From the NCBI GenBank assembly GCA_904066235.2, contig CAJFCV020000005.1, forward strand, positions 2,046,001-2,110,000: DNA of 64,000 nucleotides. Reading direction: 5' to 3'. The notes beneath the pieces are model-generated. The model searched no databases. It was given only the letters and a program-made list of their open reading frames with translations, and was not told the origin of the DNA. Both the position numbers and the translations under genes were made by a program. Positions 35,261 to 47,514 of this stretch are shown here, in pieces. The stretch is from Bursaphelenchus xylophilus (taxonomy: Eukaryota > Nematoda > Chromadorea > Rhabditida > Aphelenchoididae). Every line of letters starts with the position of its first letter. Position 1 is the stretch's first letter.

Positions 35261-38200
35261 ATGGACAAGGAGGTGATAAAATATCGTAAGTTTCTTTATT
35301 TTTTCCTTGTGTTTTAGGTGTAAAACGGTACAAACCGCTAGAATAGAGAGTTTTGAACGTTCGGGAACAAAATTTTCTTTTGATTGGGACCAAATTATGC
35401 TTGCTCCAACCTTTTTTTAAAGAATTTTGGATATATTTTTATATTATCCATTGTAAAATTGTTCTCAGGTATTCGCGAGGCTTGGATAGCATTCTCTGAT
35501 GCCAAATTCAGTACGCCAATTGATAATGTAACAAATCGTCTGATTTCGGAGTTTGTCTTTCAAATGATCGACCGGCTGATGGAGTTCACAGGAACAGATG
35601 TTTTCCTGAAGAAGGCGGAAGAACTACACGAGTATGCAATGTTGCGAAAGGAGGAACTTGCTCTGGCCATTCGACCACGCGACGTAGAGAGATTCCAGCA
35701 GTATATTGATTATGTAAGAGGAGTGTTTACCTAATTTTACATCTGGCCTCATGGATAATATAAAAACCGTTTTAGTTGAAGAAATCAGACTTTGAGAGGT
35801 ATAATGAGCCAAAGTTTGAGCATGGACTACCGTTTATTTTGACTGTGGAAGAGATAAAACGGCTGAATGATAACATGAAACGTCAAGTTGAAGATCCGGT
35901 ATGTGCAATATTTTTTTTGTTTCGCATGCTTTAGGCTGAGACTGAAGCAAGACACCAAAAAATTCGAGCGCTGCCGGACAGTTACGATGAGCTGTATGAT
36001 GGAGGAGTCCCAGCACCTCGTTTTCCCTCATCGTCGCGGCATGTTGAATATGAATCGAAAGCCGAGGCGATCAAGAGCGGATTCCTGTCGAAGCTCGAAT
36101 TTTTTCCTTCCAATCCAAGAACAGCTCATTTCCCGCCTGTGAATTCAGCGGTAAGAGGATTTTTGATTTGTTTTTTGTTAGTTTAGGTCCAAAGCCACAT
36201 TGTTTCATATCGACCAAATTTTTTTGGGTGTTCAGGTGTCGAAGACAGCCGAAAGTCATTCGAGCTCGGCAAAGTTGAACCCTCCGTTGTTTCGGCCAGC
36301 AAATATGATAAGTTCCGCGACTTCCGCTCCTTCTGGATCAGGTTTTGGGAGTATGGGTAACAAAGCCAAAGAGAAGATCCAGAACAGTTCGAAAGAGGCC
36401 TCCCCAATTCCTGTGGATGAGACTTGGGAGAAGACGTCAACTGACAACTTTAGTAGTGAAAGTCTGCGAGAAAAAACGGCGGAGGAACGAGCTATGGACC
36501 GGCCCAGCAGGACCATGGATAATATCGAAATTCCCCGAGATTTTCGAGGAAGATCGGTCGATTCAAACGCCGAAAGAGGTCTTGTGAATTCCATGGCTGG
36601 CCTTCATATTTCGCGAGACAGTCGTGGGAAATCAGTGGACCGAAGCAGCCAATTGAGCAGGTCAAGTGTCATGGATAAGATCAGAAAAATCTGCGACGAA
36701 GTTGAGAAGAAAGCAGTGGAACTGGAGAAGTTAAGAGCTGGACAGACTGTGGATACTTTGAAGCATTCATGTCACCATTCTCGAGGGGAAATGATCGATT
36801 TGAAAGGCCCAGAAGTTCAGAAGACCAAGGAGAATATCGACTGGAAGGCACAAAATTCCGATGGGAAATTTTCGATGGCCGAGAGCGTGCAGGACATTGG
36901 TAGACATCAGGAGGCTTTGGCAGACATCAGGAAGCAATATGAAGAATATTTGAAGACATTGGGGAAGAAAAAAGACCAAAGGACCAAGGATAATATAAAA
37001 ATTTCTCAGAACTCCACGGAAAACCTTGGAGAAGTGCAAGCACAGAATAAAAGAAGACCTGTGAGAGTTATCAGACAGAATTATAGCGAGCGGCGAGAGA
37101 AATCGGAAGATTCATACGGTCAATTAACAGGGGAAGTACTTCAAGTGTGACGCTCAGATTTTCTTTAAATTTTGCACACACATCGGGTATGGACTAAATA
37201 TCAATTCCTGAAAGTTTTAGCTCGCGCTTTGCGGGCGCCGCCGAGATATTGAACGATTTTTGCCGCCGAGAGAGCACGCTCAACGTGGAGAGCGGTCAGA
37301 GAGAAAACACCTTTTTGGCCATAACTTTGGCAGTTTCGTGCGGAAAAATTTGATTTTTTGTAGAAACATTATTCTTTACGGTTGAAATAGGCATGAAACT
37401 TTTCGTGCCGAAATTCGGCAAAAAGTCCCAAATTTTGGCCGACTTTCGATCTAAAAATCTCGGTTGTTTCTGCAAAGCGCGAGCTAGGATTCCCGCATAT
37501 ATCTTAGAAAAAATTATTCTAAATTTGTGCCAAGTTTCATCAAAATCTGAGCGTCACACTTCAAGTACTTCCCTTGTAAGCAGAAGAGCCATGGATAAGA
37601 TGGACTCAAAATATCAAAGTTCCGGGAAGAAATCAGCCCTGGATGAAAGCATGTACGAAGGACCGACCTTGCAAGCCATGAGGAAGCGATATGCAGCGGA
37701 ATTGGAGAGTTCGGAAAGTGAAGAGGAACGGGAAAAGGTAGGGACCAAGGATAATATCGGAAGTTCTCACAAGGAAAGTACTTCTATGTGGTCTGGAGTT
37801 ACAGATCGGGACATATATAAAAAAATTTGCAAAATTTTTCTGATTCAGAATATGTATAAATTAGCTGCCAAATTTTGGTTTGTAACGGTGAAAAGGCCCT
37901 CAGAACTTTTCTCGCAATACCACGCAAATGCCCCTTTTTTTACATTGGAACTATTAATTAAGGTGCAGTATTAATCAAATTTGATATTTTAAGGCTTGTC
38001 AAGGTGCCAGGGTTTACATTAGCTCAAAATAAAGCTTTTGGTTTGATAAAGACTTGGTCAAAAAGGCATTGTTTTGAGCTAAGGTAAACCCTGACATCTT
38101 GACAAGCCTTAGAATGTCAAATTTGATTAATACTACACCTTAATTAGTAGTTCAAATGTAAAAAAGAGGCATTTGCATGGTGTTGCGAGAAAAGTTCTGA

Positions 38201-41183
38201 GGGGTTTTTCGCCCTTACAAACCAAAATTGAGCAGCTGATTTTTACATATTCTGAATCAGAAAATTTTGCGATTTTTTTGATATATGTCTCGACCTGTAA
38301 CTCCATACCTCGTAAAAGTACTTTCCTTCTCAGGAATCGTTGCTAAAGGCTGGAGAAGGACGAGAAAGGAGTCGAAGACGATCCATGAGAGTAATCCGGC
38401 AAAATTATGAAGATTCGACGCAGAAATTGCGGCAGCAAGGAAGTCAAAATGTTAAGAATAATAGCACCTTGGATCGTAAAATTCAGCAAAGAAGTCAAAG
38501 CGCTTATGAGGTCAGATGCAATAAGGCCGCGGAATGGGTCGATAAATCGAGTGCATTCTTTGACAGCACTGTTGGAATCTCGGCCAAGTCGAATATCCCG
38601 AAAGAACTAAATGAATACGATCTGAGTGAATGGGACACCCTGAACTCGGTCGAGAACTCGTTCAACAACGAGAAGAAACGGTTTGAAGGCTGGGTAAAAG
38701 AGGAATCCGGAGCCGGCGAGAAGAAGGCAGAAAAAAAGGAGGAAAAAAATATGGAGATCCAGGTTCAGAAGCCGGGCCTCAAAGTGGATGAGAAGGAAGA
38801 AAAGATTGGTAAGATTTTTATTTTTTTCTTTGAATTTTTAGAGTTTAGAAATGATTGATGTGAAAAACGAGGAAACGAGTGATTTTTTAAGAGAAATCTG
38901 GAAAATGGGTTATCATGACGCATTTTTTCACGGAAGTTTAGAAATTTCGATTTTTGGCAAAGGGATTTTTTGGCAGACGTATTTTAGAAGGAAAATTTTG
39001 ACTTATAAAAAATTTTTTTTTTGAAATTTTGGACTTGGTACCCCCTTACCATTTTTTTCTGAAAAAAATTGGATTTGTTCCCCCTGGCCATATTTTTTTT
39101 ATTTTTTTTCAGCCGAAAATTGTATGGAGGATGCGAAACCTCCCTGTCAGAAAGAAACGCCCTTAACCTCGCCAATCGTTGTTGTCCACCGTCCAGGCGG
39201 GCTGGACGTCATCACCAATAACCCCAAATACACGAAGACCCACAGTGTTGTGTGTGAAGTGAGAGTTTTTTTTTTGAAATTTTGGGATGTTTTGGAATTT
39301 TTTTTTGAAAAAATGTTTTATGAAATTTTTCAAAATTTTTTAAACTCTTTATTTTTGATTTTTTTTATTAATTTTTTTTTCAAAATTTTTCTAATTGAAA
39401 TTTTTTTTTTGGTATTTCGATTTTTTTGATTTTTTTTTACTTTTTTATTTACTTTTTTTATTTTTTTCAGGACATTCTCAAGTTCAATTACAAGCCCTTC
39501 ACCAGCGGACTCACAAACAGTTTTGGCCAATCCTGGAACACATTTGAAAAGGTACATTTCTAGCGATGTAAATTGATTATAAATTAAATTATGCTGTTAG
39601 TTCTAAGTGTTGTTTTTATTTATTTTTTCACGTTTTTAACGCTTCATCAATAAATTTCTCAATTTGCTTTTGTTTTAGCCTCAGCCGACGGTTATAAAGA
39701 ATGTGGAATGGGACCTCCAAAATAGTGTTAGAAAAAATGAAAAGCGAATTTTGCCGAACCCCGGGATAACCGAAGCCAAGAAAAGTGACGTCATTTCTCC
39801 GAAATCTCCGGCGGAAAGCTTGGTAAGTTGAAAAATAGATATCGGGAAAAAATAAAAGTAAAAAAAAAATTAAATTTTCATATTGCCAGTGGTTCAAAAA
39901 TATGAAAAAAAGCTAAAAAATTTTTTGCGATTTTTTATTTATTTTTTTTTTTTTTTTAATTTTTGATTTTTTGCTTTTTTTGAGAGTAAAAATTTTTTTT
40001 GTGCCAAAAAAAATATTGTTTTTTTTTGCCAAAAAAAATTTTATCAAAATTTTAAATTTTTTATTAGCCCTTTTTTCAGGTCACGGTCTCCACGATTAAC
40101 ATGCAGTCGAACGCACCCAGCCCGCAGGTCCGCCAACAGAACACCTTTTCCTACACCCAGGACCCCGAATTTGTCTACGCCCAATGGACTCGAATCCTCA
40201 TCCTCTGCGGCGACGATTGGCCAAGTGTCCGCATCAAGAAGTCCCTGCATCCGGGCACTTTTATCCATAGACTCACCGACACTTCCACACTGAAGCAATT
40301 GGTCGAATTGCTGAGGAAATTTGAGTACTCGGAGAAAGTGAAAAGCGTCGGAATCACGGCCAACAATCACTGGACTCGACAAGCGCCCGGAAGCTGGGGA
40401 TTGATCGGGGTGAGTGGAATTTTTTGGCGAGATTTTTGGGATTTATGTTGGAAAATACAGGGAAAAGTAATATTTTTTTGGTAATTTTTTTGAATTTTTG
40501 AAAATTTTTCTAATTTGAACGCTTGAAGTTTACAAAATTTATCTTGATTTTTTAGGTAAAAAAATTTTGGGCAAGGTTTTGCGATGATAGGCCCAAAAAC
40601 GTTTTTTTTTTGTCTGTCCACTCTCTTCATTTCAAACACTCTCTCGCCAAAAAAGATTGTTGAAAATCTCAGAAGCTCTTGCAAATATTGAACTGAAACT
40701 TTCAGGGATTAATTTATGGCCTTTTTAGAGTATTTATTCAAAATTTCACAAAAATTGCCTAAGGGCATTTATCCTAAAATTTGAGAAAAAAATTTTTTTT
40801 TTTTTTTTGATTTTTAAGATAATTTTAGGGAAAAACAAGGGTGTTTATTGTTTTTTAACACCTTCTGCGATTTTCTCAGCGAATTTTGAAAAAAAATAAA
40901 AAATTTTTTGAAAATTTTTTCCAAAAAAAATTTTAAGGACGTCTTCCGAGTGATCCAAGAGCTCTTCCCGATGGCCCGTTTTACCATGACAACATGTTTC
41001 AACACCTACGAATTTACCGAACCCGCATTTAATCGACTTTTGAACAAGAAACTGGCTCACAGCAGGACAACAACCCTCATTGATGTGATAAAGGAGATAA
41101 GTCGAGGAAATTTGAGGCTGAAAAGACATCATTTGGACGATGACTCGGCCCAACAGCTGTATAATTTTATGCTCGACGTTTAG
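35261..41183 (+). CDS. Large, largely disordered protein of unknown function (coding exon carries two MITEs)
   Basis: Exons 35261-35285, 35469-35713, 35776-35898, 35935-36150, 36236-38808 (interrupted), 39113-39258, 39471-39551, 39679-39822, 40080-40409 and 40938-41183 chain in phase. If the two insertions are left out (36236-37127, 37580-37769, 38333-38808) the product has 1037 residues. The N-terminus (FERYNEPKFEHGLPF region) and C-terminus (two blocks, with DPEFVYAQWTRILILCGDDW and DVFRVIQELFPMARFTMTTC) look folded. The middle is Ser/Arg/Glu/Lys-rich and low in order. It contains two copies of an RVIRQNY motif and a QLSR-(x)-MDK-like motif. I recognise no known domain. The two insertions put stops in the frame unless they are spliced or absent from other alleles. 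Confidence 0.75.
37128..37576. mobile_element. REP-A copy inside a coding exon
   Basis: CAGGGGAAGTACTTCAAGTG and its inverse CACTTCAAGTACTTCCCTTG bound 449 bp, with TAA duplicated on both sides (37125-37127 and 37577-37579). The flanking coding sequence reads GGT CAA TTA A before and GC AGA AGA GCC after, which joins in frame when the element and one TAA are removed. Confidence 0.85.
37770..38329. mobile_element. PAL-B copy 2 inside the same coding exon
   Basis: This is an almost perfect foldback of 560 bp with CAAGGAAAGTACTTCTATG at the left and GTACTTTCCTTC at the right. TCA is duplicated at 37767-37769 and 38330-38332. Removing the element and one TCA gives AGT TCT CAG GAA TCG, an in-frame join. 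The arms (about 280 bp) are more complete than in copy 1. Confidence 0.85.
40560..40770. mobile_element. REP-A remnant in an intron
   Basis: It keeps the TCTGTCCACTCTCTTC, ACACTCTCTCGCC, AAAGATTGTTGAAAATCTC and ACTGAAACTTTCAGGGATTA order of the diverged subfamily. The ends are lost. Confidence 0.45.
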
Positions 41184-41716
41184 CTCGAGTTTTTAAAATT
41201 GATTTATATTGTACAAAAAAAATCTAAATTTTTGTTGAGGTCTAATATAACGTTTTTTTTGTTATACTGACGATTTTTTTTTCAATATTCAGCTAATCCC
41301 ATAAAATTTATTGCAAATTGACTCTTTTGAGGGGGCAATAGTAGCTTTATTTTGCTCAAGTTTATATTTTTGACCTTATTTTTGCCGTGTTTTCCCAATT
41401 TTTCGATTTTTTTTACTTTTTTGGTCAATGAAATTGGAAGTTTTTTTCAAAATAGGAAAGTTTATGTAACAATTGGAGGTTTGCGATGAGTTTTGTCAGA
41501 ATTTGAGGGTCGCATTTTTTTCACTTTTCAAAAAATTTTCGAAAATTTTTGCCTTGGTCCCCCCTCTCCATTTTTTCAAGCTCCGATTTTTTTCCGAATC
41601 CGTTTTTTTCGAAAATTCAATGCAACAGGGTTTATTTTTGAACTCAAAAATCCAACGACAAAATTTACAAACACTACTTTCGACCAAAATTCGTCTTTCT
41701 CATGGATAATATCGGG

Positions 41717-42369
41717 CTAATCCAGCGCTACTTCAATGGTCGTTAACTCATCAAACGATGAGACCGGCTTCTCATACACGTCCAGTAAACCACCACCAAC
41801 ATAAACCGGGCGATAGGAGGGCGAGGAGCTGGCAATCGACTCCTTGAAACGCCGATATCCTTCAACAACGGTGGGTTGGGCGGAAATGTTGAGGGAGAAG
41901 AGGAGGATAAAGGCGAAGGAAATGAAAAATCTGTTCAGTCTGGAAAGTTTACAGGTTATTATGATTTTTTTGTGTTGGTTTTTTTGACACAACCAAAAAA
42001 ATATTTTAGAAAAAATTTTGGATTTTGTTTCTAAAATCAGTTTTAGACTAAATAGCCGGAGGCAATTTTTCTAAAATTTGACAAAAAATGATCTTAATGG
42101 GCCACAGATCAATCCTGACATTCTCTCCAGGTTTTGTCAAAATTAAAGCTTACGAGTTTCAAAAAATTTTAAAAATTTTCCCTTGGTCCCCCCTTATGTT
42201 TTTTTTTGATTTTACAAAAAAATTTTTTGGCCGAAAAATGCTAATTATTGGCCAACAAAGGCTTTTATTAAACCATTCAAACACCAACAGATGCCACTAA
42301 TTTTTGTTAATTTTTTTGCCCAAAAAATTGAGTTTTTTTTTTTTGAAAATTTTTTACTTACCCGAACAT
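41717..42369 (-). CDS. Small secreted protein, 76 residues
   Basis: Two exons: 42369-42362 (ATG TTC GG) and 41939-41717, joined by a GTAAGT donor and a CTTTCCAG acceptor. The product starts MFGLNRFFISFAFILLFSL and shows a typical signal peptide with likely cleavage after NISAQ (about residue 24). The mature ~52 residues have no cysteines, contain a GYRRFKE segment and a YRPVYVGGG run, and end acidic. The gene faces the preceding one tail to tail. A secreted regulatory or structural peptide is possible. No dibasic-flanked amidated repeat is seen, so neuropeptide status is not supported. Confidence 0.7.
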
Positions 42370-42924
42370 TTTGGTCGTTAGTGCAATGTAAACAAGTAGA
42401 AGATATAAAAACAGTTAACTACCGATAAAGTAGTTCCTCTCTCAATTCTTTGGCAGTCCACCAAAGGTTTGTGAGACGAGGGAAGAGTCACCGAAACTCT
42501 GCTCGAGTTTATTTGGGCGAGGCCGAAGGGGAGGAACGGCTGATTGTGAAGTGAAGATCCGCTCGCATTTTCCCATTTTTATAACCAATTCGTGGTATTT
42601 TGTTCACGAATCAAACATGTTAATCCCGCTAATCTCGGTTTGGTGGAGGTCAAAGGTGTCTCTGTGGGGGCCGGAGGGCGTTTCCGTTGAGGGCGAAACA
42701 TAGTGTTGGAGGGGGCGAAACTGTGAGATGAAAAAAAATTTAAAAAAATCAAATTTAATACCATAAAGCTTGTTACATCACATTTAAATTTTGTAAATTC
42801 AAAAGAAAGAACTTTGATTCTGAAAAGTAAAAAAAATACTGCGAATTTTTGCAAGTTTTTTTGAATGGTTTTTACCGCATTTTGCTTTGGAATGGACGAC
42901 AAGTACAGTTCCCAAGTAAACGCA

Positions 42925-43290
42925 AATTTTTGCACACAAATTGGGCATAGGTCACATAGGAATTCCTGAGAATTTTAGCTCGCCCTTTGCAAGCACAGCC
43001 GAGATATTCAACGGTCTGCCGGGAGAGCACGCGAAATGCGGAGAGCGGTCAGACAAAAACGCTTTTTGCCCATATCTTTGCCAGTTTCGCACCGAATGAA
43101 TTGATTTTTTGTGGAAACATTACTATCTGTGTGACAAAGAGCTATGAAGTTTTTCATGCCAAAATTTGCAAAAAATTATCGCATTTTTGCCAACTTTCGA
43201 CCTAGAAATCTCGGTTGTTTCTGTAAATTGTAAGCTAGGAGTCTCGCATATGTCCTAGAAAAAATTATTCTAAATTTGGGCCAAGTATTG
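42925..43290. mobile_element. REP-A, truncated copy
   Basis: In inverse order it carries AGCTCGCCCTTTGCAAGC, GGAGAGCGGTCAGAC, TTTTTTGTGGAAACATTA, CCAACTTTCGACCTAGAAAT and ATATGTCCTAGAAAAAATTA. It lies between the secreted-protein and PDZ genes. Confidence 0.6.
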
Positions 43291-43705
43291 TCAAAGTTTT
43301 GGGTTGCAAAAATTTTATATTTCAAAAAATTTTCCTGTGGTCCCCCCTTACCATTTTTTGGAAATTTTTTTTTCAATTTTTGGTATCCAAAAAATCGTTC
43401 TTTCATCAATTTCATAGTTTTTCCGCTGTTCAAAGCTCTTTCTCTTCTGAAGTTCGCATGAAAATTGCTTCGAAAACACAGAGCGATAAGCCTTTTCGGT
43501 AATTTGCATATCAATTTTCGGAAATTGCGTCAATACTTTAATGTCGGAGTCTGCCGCCAAACGTACTTGTCTGCCTGTTTTTTTCTTCTGCACTAAGTGT
43601 TATTTCAGACTGATTTTTTAGGTTTTCAAAGATCACATTAGAAAAATGTTATTTTGAAAAAAAAATTTACCGTTGAAAAATAAATTTTATTTTTGAAAAA
43701 AAGTT

Positions 43706-45992
43706 TTAATTTTGTTCGCCTCGAGGCTTCTGGTTGATGATGGCACTGTGATCCTTGCCGATGATATTGACCAGTGGATTCTCGGGTTCCGACATCTTCA
43801 CTTCCGCCCTCGGGCCATCCGGCTTGGCCTTTTTCTTGCACTCCGAACCCTCTGAAATTTCCAAAATTTTACAAAATTTCCAAAATTTTAAAAAATTTTG
43901 AAATGAAATTGGGCTACCAAATCTTCGCACGGTGCAGTGGGCTTGCTTTGACTTGATCTTGCACTGTGCGGGAGAAAAATTACAAAATAATTTTTATTTG
44001 CACAGCTTACGAAAATTACAGTGACGGACCTGATCCAGTGGCAAAAAACATACCATTTTTTATCCGGGAGCTATCAAAAATGTAGCAAAATGCCTCCCTC
44101 TCCTACTAAAAAAACTAAAAAACTCCGTTTTGAAGGGTTCCCTCACAAAAAAAGTGGGGGCACTTTTAAAAACGGAGTTTTTTACTTGGAGAGGGAGGTA
44201 TTTTGCCACATTTTTGATACTTCCCTGATGCAAAAGGTACGTTTTTGGCCACTGGATCAGGTCCCTCTCTGTAATTTTCGTAATCTGCACTGTTCCATCG
44301 AGAATTTTTGGATTTTTTGGTTTCCAAATTGTAATTCCACAAAATTGAACGTTTTCAATTATTCAGCGACCCACTAACATACTTTTCAAAATCTTTTTTG
44401 ACTCCGGGACTACATTCGTATCCTTCATCCTCTCTTTTTGTCTCTTCAGAATATCCAAAACATCGCTATTCATCAGAACCGACGGTTCTTGATCCGTAAC
44501 AGCAGTCAAACACTTCGAAACTTCCGTTCTAGTCTTGTCATCGACGGCTCGTTCGACTTTCAGCTGGACTCGGTTGTTCTGACGGAAGCCGATAATCATG
44601 AGACGTCTGAAACTCAAAGTGGGATCTCAAGATTCAAAATTAGAATTTTTCATGGCATATTTGAGATTTTTAGCTCGCCGTTTGCAGAAAAACCAAAGAT
44701 TCTGTGATCAAAAATTTTTCCAAAAAAAAATTTGCGATTTTCAAAATGAAAACTTGACGTTTTGTTTTCACTAATGAGTAAAAAATTAGCAGCAAAAATC
44801 AACTTTTTCCGAGAAAAATTCGTAAAGAAATGGCTGAAAAAAGTTTTTTCTCTGGCCGTCTCTCCTCATTTTATGTACTCTCTCGAAAAAAGATCGCTCA
44901 ATATCTCAACTCAGACTGCATAGAATTCACTAAAAATTTCAGAAAATAAAATATGGCCCAGGCAAAGCAACTATGCCAAATTTTGCAAAAATTGCCTCAG
45001 GGCATTTTCCCAAAAAAGCTACCGTAACCCTTGGATACGATAGATTTTTGCTTACTTGCAAAGCTCCTTTTCAGTGACTGGCCATCCGTCAACTTGCAAA
45101 ATCTTGTCTCCTTCGCACAGGAACATCGAAGCCACCGATTCCTGATCAACTCGGCTGACGATTACGTTCCCGTTCAGGTCGTTTTTCACATTCAAGCCCA
45201 ACTTTTGGCCGGAACCTTGGTTCCAAACCAAAATGGCGTCCTTGATTTCGTAGCCGGGGGAGGGATTTTGGTTGTCCTTCAGAAGCCGGGAGATGTATTT
45301 GTTGTGCAGGAACTGAAGTTTCAAAAATTTGGATTTTTTAAAAAATTTGATGAGATTTTTTTACTTTTTCTTTTTGGAACTAGACTTTCTTTCTTTTTTT
45401 TGTCTCTTTTTTATAACATACGACAGATTTTTAGCTTGCGCTTTACAGAATTCATCAAAATTTTTGGGCGAAAAGGTCAAAAAGTTTGCCTTGGTCCCCC
45501 CTGAGCATTTTTTAAAAATTCCAAAAAAAAAAAATACTTGTCCTAATATGGACCAAATTTATTTTTGATGCTATAGCAGATCTTATATTCTATTCTACAC
45601 TGGTTTAACAGTACCTTCAAGCCGAAAATTGGCAAAAAAATCATTCGCAAAAATTTTGCTCCTCCTTGACCATTTTTTCGAAGTTTTCGGAAATGGTAAG
45701 TCCTAATTTGGCCAAATTTTTTCCTGCCAGATCGACACATCCTAGCAGCGCAACTCACACTGATTTTCAGGGTGTTTCCCGCCTTTTCCTTGACGATTTT
45801 GTTGAACTGCTCCACCGATCCGATGTAATCCCCTTCCAGAGTCAGAATGCGGTCGCCCAATTCGATTTTGCCGTTGGCGATCGACTCCTTGTCCACGCTG
45901 GTGACCATCATCGAGTCGTCGATGGCAATGCCGAGGTTCCCGTCCTTGTTGTAGATCATTGTTTTGATCTCTTTGGTATGCGATGGGGCCAT
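43706..45992 (-). CDS. Protein with two PDZ domains
   Basis: Four exons chain to 286 residues: 45992-45759, 45312-45056, 44606-44383 and 43851-43706. The first PDZ (about 8-80) has the carboxylate-binding loop as NLGIAI, then SVDKESIANGKIELGDRIL. The second (about 105-185) has KLGLNV, then RVDQESVASMFLCEGDKIL. Two PDZ domains and little else suggest an adaptor that binds C-terminal peptides and may assemble membrane complexes. The tail is Lys-rich, then polar. The ATG at 45992 is the first in-frame Met after an in-frame run without ATG, and a further upstream exon is not excluded. A minus-strand AATAAA lies ~15 bases after the stop (43691-43686). Introns hold a PAL-E copy and a REP-A copy. 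Confidence 0.85.
44017..44273. mobile_element. PAL-E hairpin MITE, copy 3
   Basis: TACAGTGACGGACCTGATCC at the left is mirrored by CACTGGATCAGGTCCCTCTCTGTA-type sequence at the right (last 12 bases CCCTCTCTGTAA). The flanks (CTTACGAAAAT and ATTTTCGTAA) are also inverse to each other, as in copy 2, so the element again sits at the centre of a longer palindrome. Confidence 0.75.
44655..45005. mobile_element. REP-A-related copy in a PDZ-gene intron
   Basis: It shows TTTTTAGCTCGCCGTTTGCA, TCTGGCCGTCTCTCCTC and AAGATCGCTCAATATCTCAA in family order, and belongs to the 25745/27940 subfamily. The ends are eroded. Confidence 0.5.
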
Positions 45993-46195
45993 GATTGTGC
46001 AGTCGACCAATCGACTTCACGGTGCGTTGAGGAATGAGGGAAAAGGAAAACTTTGAAAATAAAATTCTTGGGAACGGGGTTTTTTTTATTTTTTGGGGAA
46101 AAATGAAAAGGAAAGTTTACGTTTTTCTCCATAATTTTTACGTTTTTTCTCCATAAATCGATCACAAAGTGAAAAATGGGGACGCGTTTGAAAAT

Positions 46196-46640
46196 TACAA
46201 CCTAAATTTGTGCCAAACTTGAACACTTGGTGGCAGACTTTGAGCACATTTCCTGTCAGTATTTACAGTACTTTTACGAACTTCTAAACGCCTTTTTTTT
46301 TACAAGGGAACGGTCTGAACTTTCCCCAGTTTTTCGGGAAAACGACTAGTACAGGTGGATAGAGCAGGTCAACTTTGATAAAAACAGAGTCATTTTCCAG
46401 CTGCCAAATAAGCCCAGTCGACTAGAAAAATTGAAAATGACTCGTTTTACCAAAGTTGACCTGCTCTATCCACCTGTACTAGTCATTTCCCCGAAAGCTG
46501 AGGAAAGTTCAGATCATTAATTCCCTTGTAAAGAAAAGGCGTTTAGGAATTCGTAAAAATCCTGTAAATAAGCTGACAGGAAATGTGCTCAAAGTCTGCC
46601 ACCAAGTAGTAAAGTTTGGCTCAAATTTAGATTAATAAAA
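46196..46640. repeat. Hairpin element with ~200-bp arms
   Basis: 46200-46390 is inverse to about 46430-46635. Pairs include CACTTGGTGGCAGACTTTGA with TCAAAGTCTGCCACCAAGTA, and AGTACAGGTGGATAGAGCAG with CTGCTCTATCCACCTGTACT. A TTTTACAAGGGAACGG step inside each arm suggests one hairpin element nested in another. The 46640-47360 sequence next to it holds no convincing gene. Confidence 0.75.
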
Positions 46641-47361
46641 TTTTACTGGTTTCTTTGACTCGCCATACCATTTTCTCCTTGCGCTTTTCCTCTTCATATT
46701 TTTGATCCCATTTTAATCGGGGTTTTCCTGAAACTTTGCCTTCAGTCTTTATTTGTCCCGTTGTTTGTTCAGCTTCCATCATTCCTTTGAACTCGAATAT
46801 ATAAAACTCCAAATTATGTTGGAATACACCCATCATTTACCTTTAGTCCCGACTAGAATGTTTAATCTAACTTAAATTGCTCTCTAACTCTTACTAACCA
46901 CTACTTGGGGAAGTGTCAGCGTCTTGTTTGGAGTCTTCAGTAAGTCGTCTCAGGTAGTGTTCATTTGCAGGGGAAGTGCGCGAATTTTGGGCGTAGAGCA
47001 CACATTTGTTCCAGAGAAATTTAGCTTGCGCTTTTCAGGGGAAGGTAGTACTTTCTTCGCGAGAATGGGAGAAATGGTGAGAGCGAAAACCCTTTTCCTG
47101 CCGTAACTTTGCGAGATAAAGTTGATTTTTTTATTGAAACTTCGCTTTTTGCATCAGAAAATACTAAATAAAACTGGGTTGATTTCGCAGCTATTGCCAG
47201 TTTTTGAAAGATTTTAGAGCTTTCGGTTATCCAATTTTTACTAGCTTTTGACTATAAAATTCCCGAGCTCGCATTCTCATGTCTTTGAAAAATTAACAAC
47301 GTCAAAAGTTATGATTGAACACTCAGCCGCATTTGATGGCTTCATTCTAGTTTTCTTACAG

Positions 47362-47442
47362 GCATACAAAGAGAATCTGAAAACGGCCAATCCCCGAGAT
47401 TACGACATTTCCCTTTTGTACCACTACTTCATACAATTATAA
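47362..47442 (+). CDS. Candidate terminal exon of an unidentified gene
   Basis: A TTTTCTTACAG acceptor is followed by AYKENLKTANPRDYDISLLY and six more residues to a TAA stop, then AATAAA at 47464-47469. The composition is gene-like and the signals are complete. I could not find a chaining upstream exon in 46640-47350, so this could also be the relic of a displaced 3' end. Confidence 0.35.
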   Translation, partial: AYKENLKTANPRDYDISLLYHYFIQL

Positions 47443-47514
47443 CATTATTCTTTTGTATTTGCAAATAAATCGTTTTTAACAACACTATTAGAAAAATTGA
47501 AAGGAAACTTTTAT

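Noticed and set aside
42579..42720. Minus-strand frame MFRPQRKRPPAPTETPLTST...
   Set aside because: It is only ~40 residues with no splice signals, and it sits in the likely promoter region of the small secreted gene.
46627..46836. Minus-strand 69-residue frame rich in Lys and Glu
   Set aside because: It overlaps the end of a hairpin element, has no acceptor or donor context, and matches no family.
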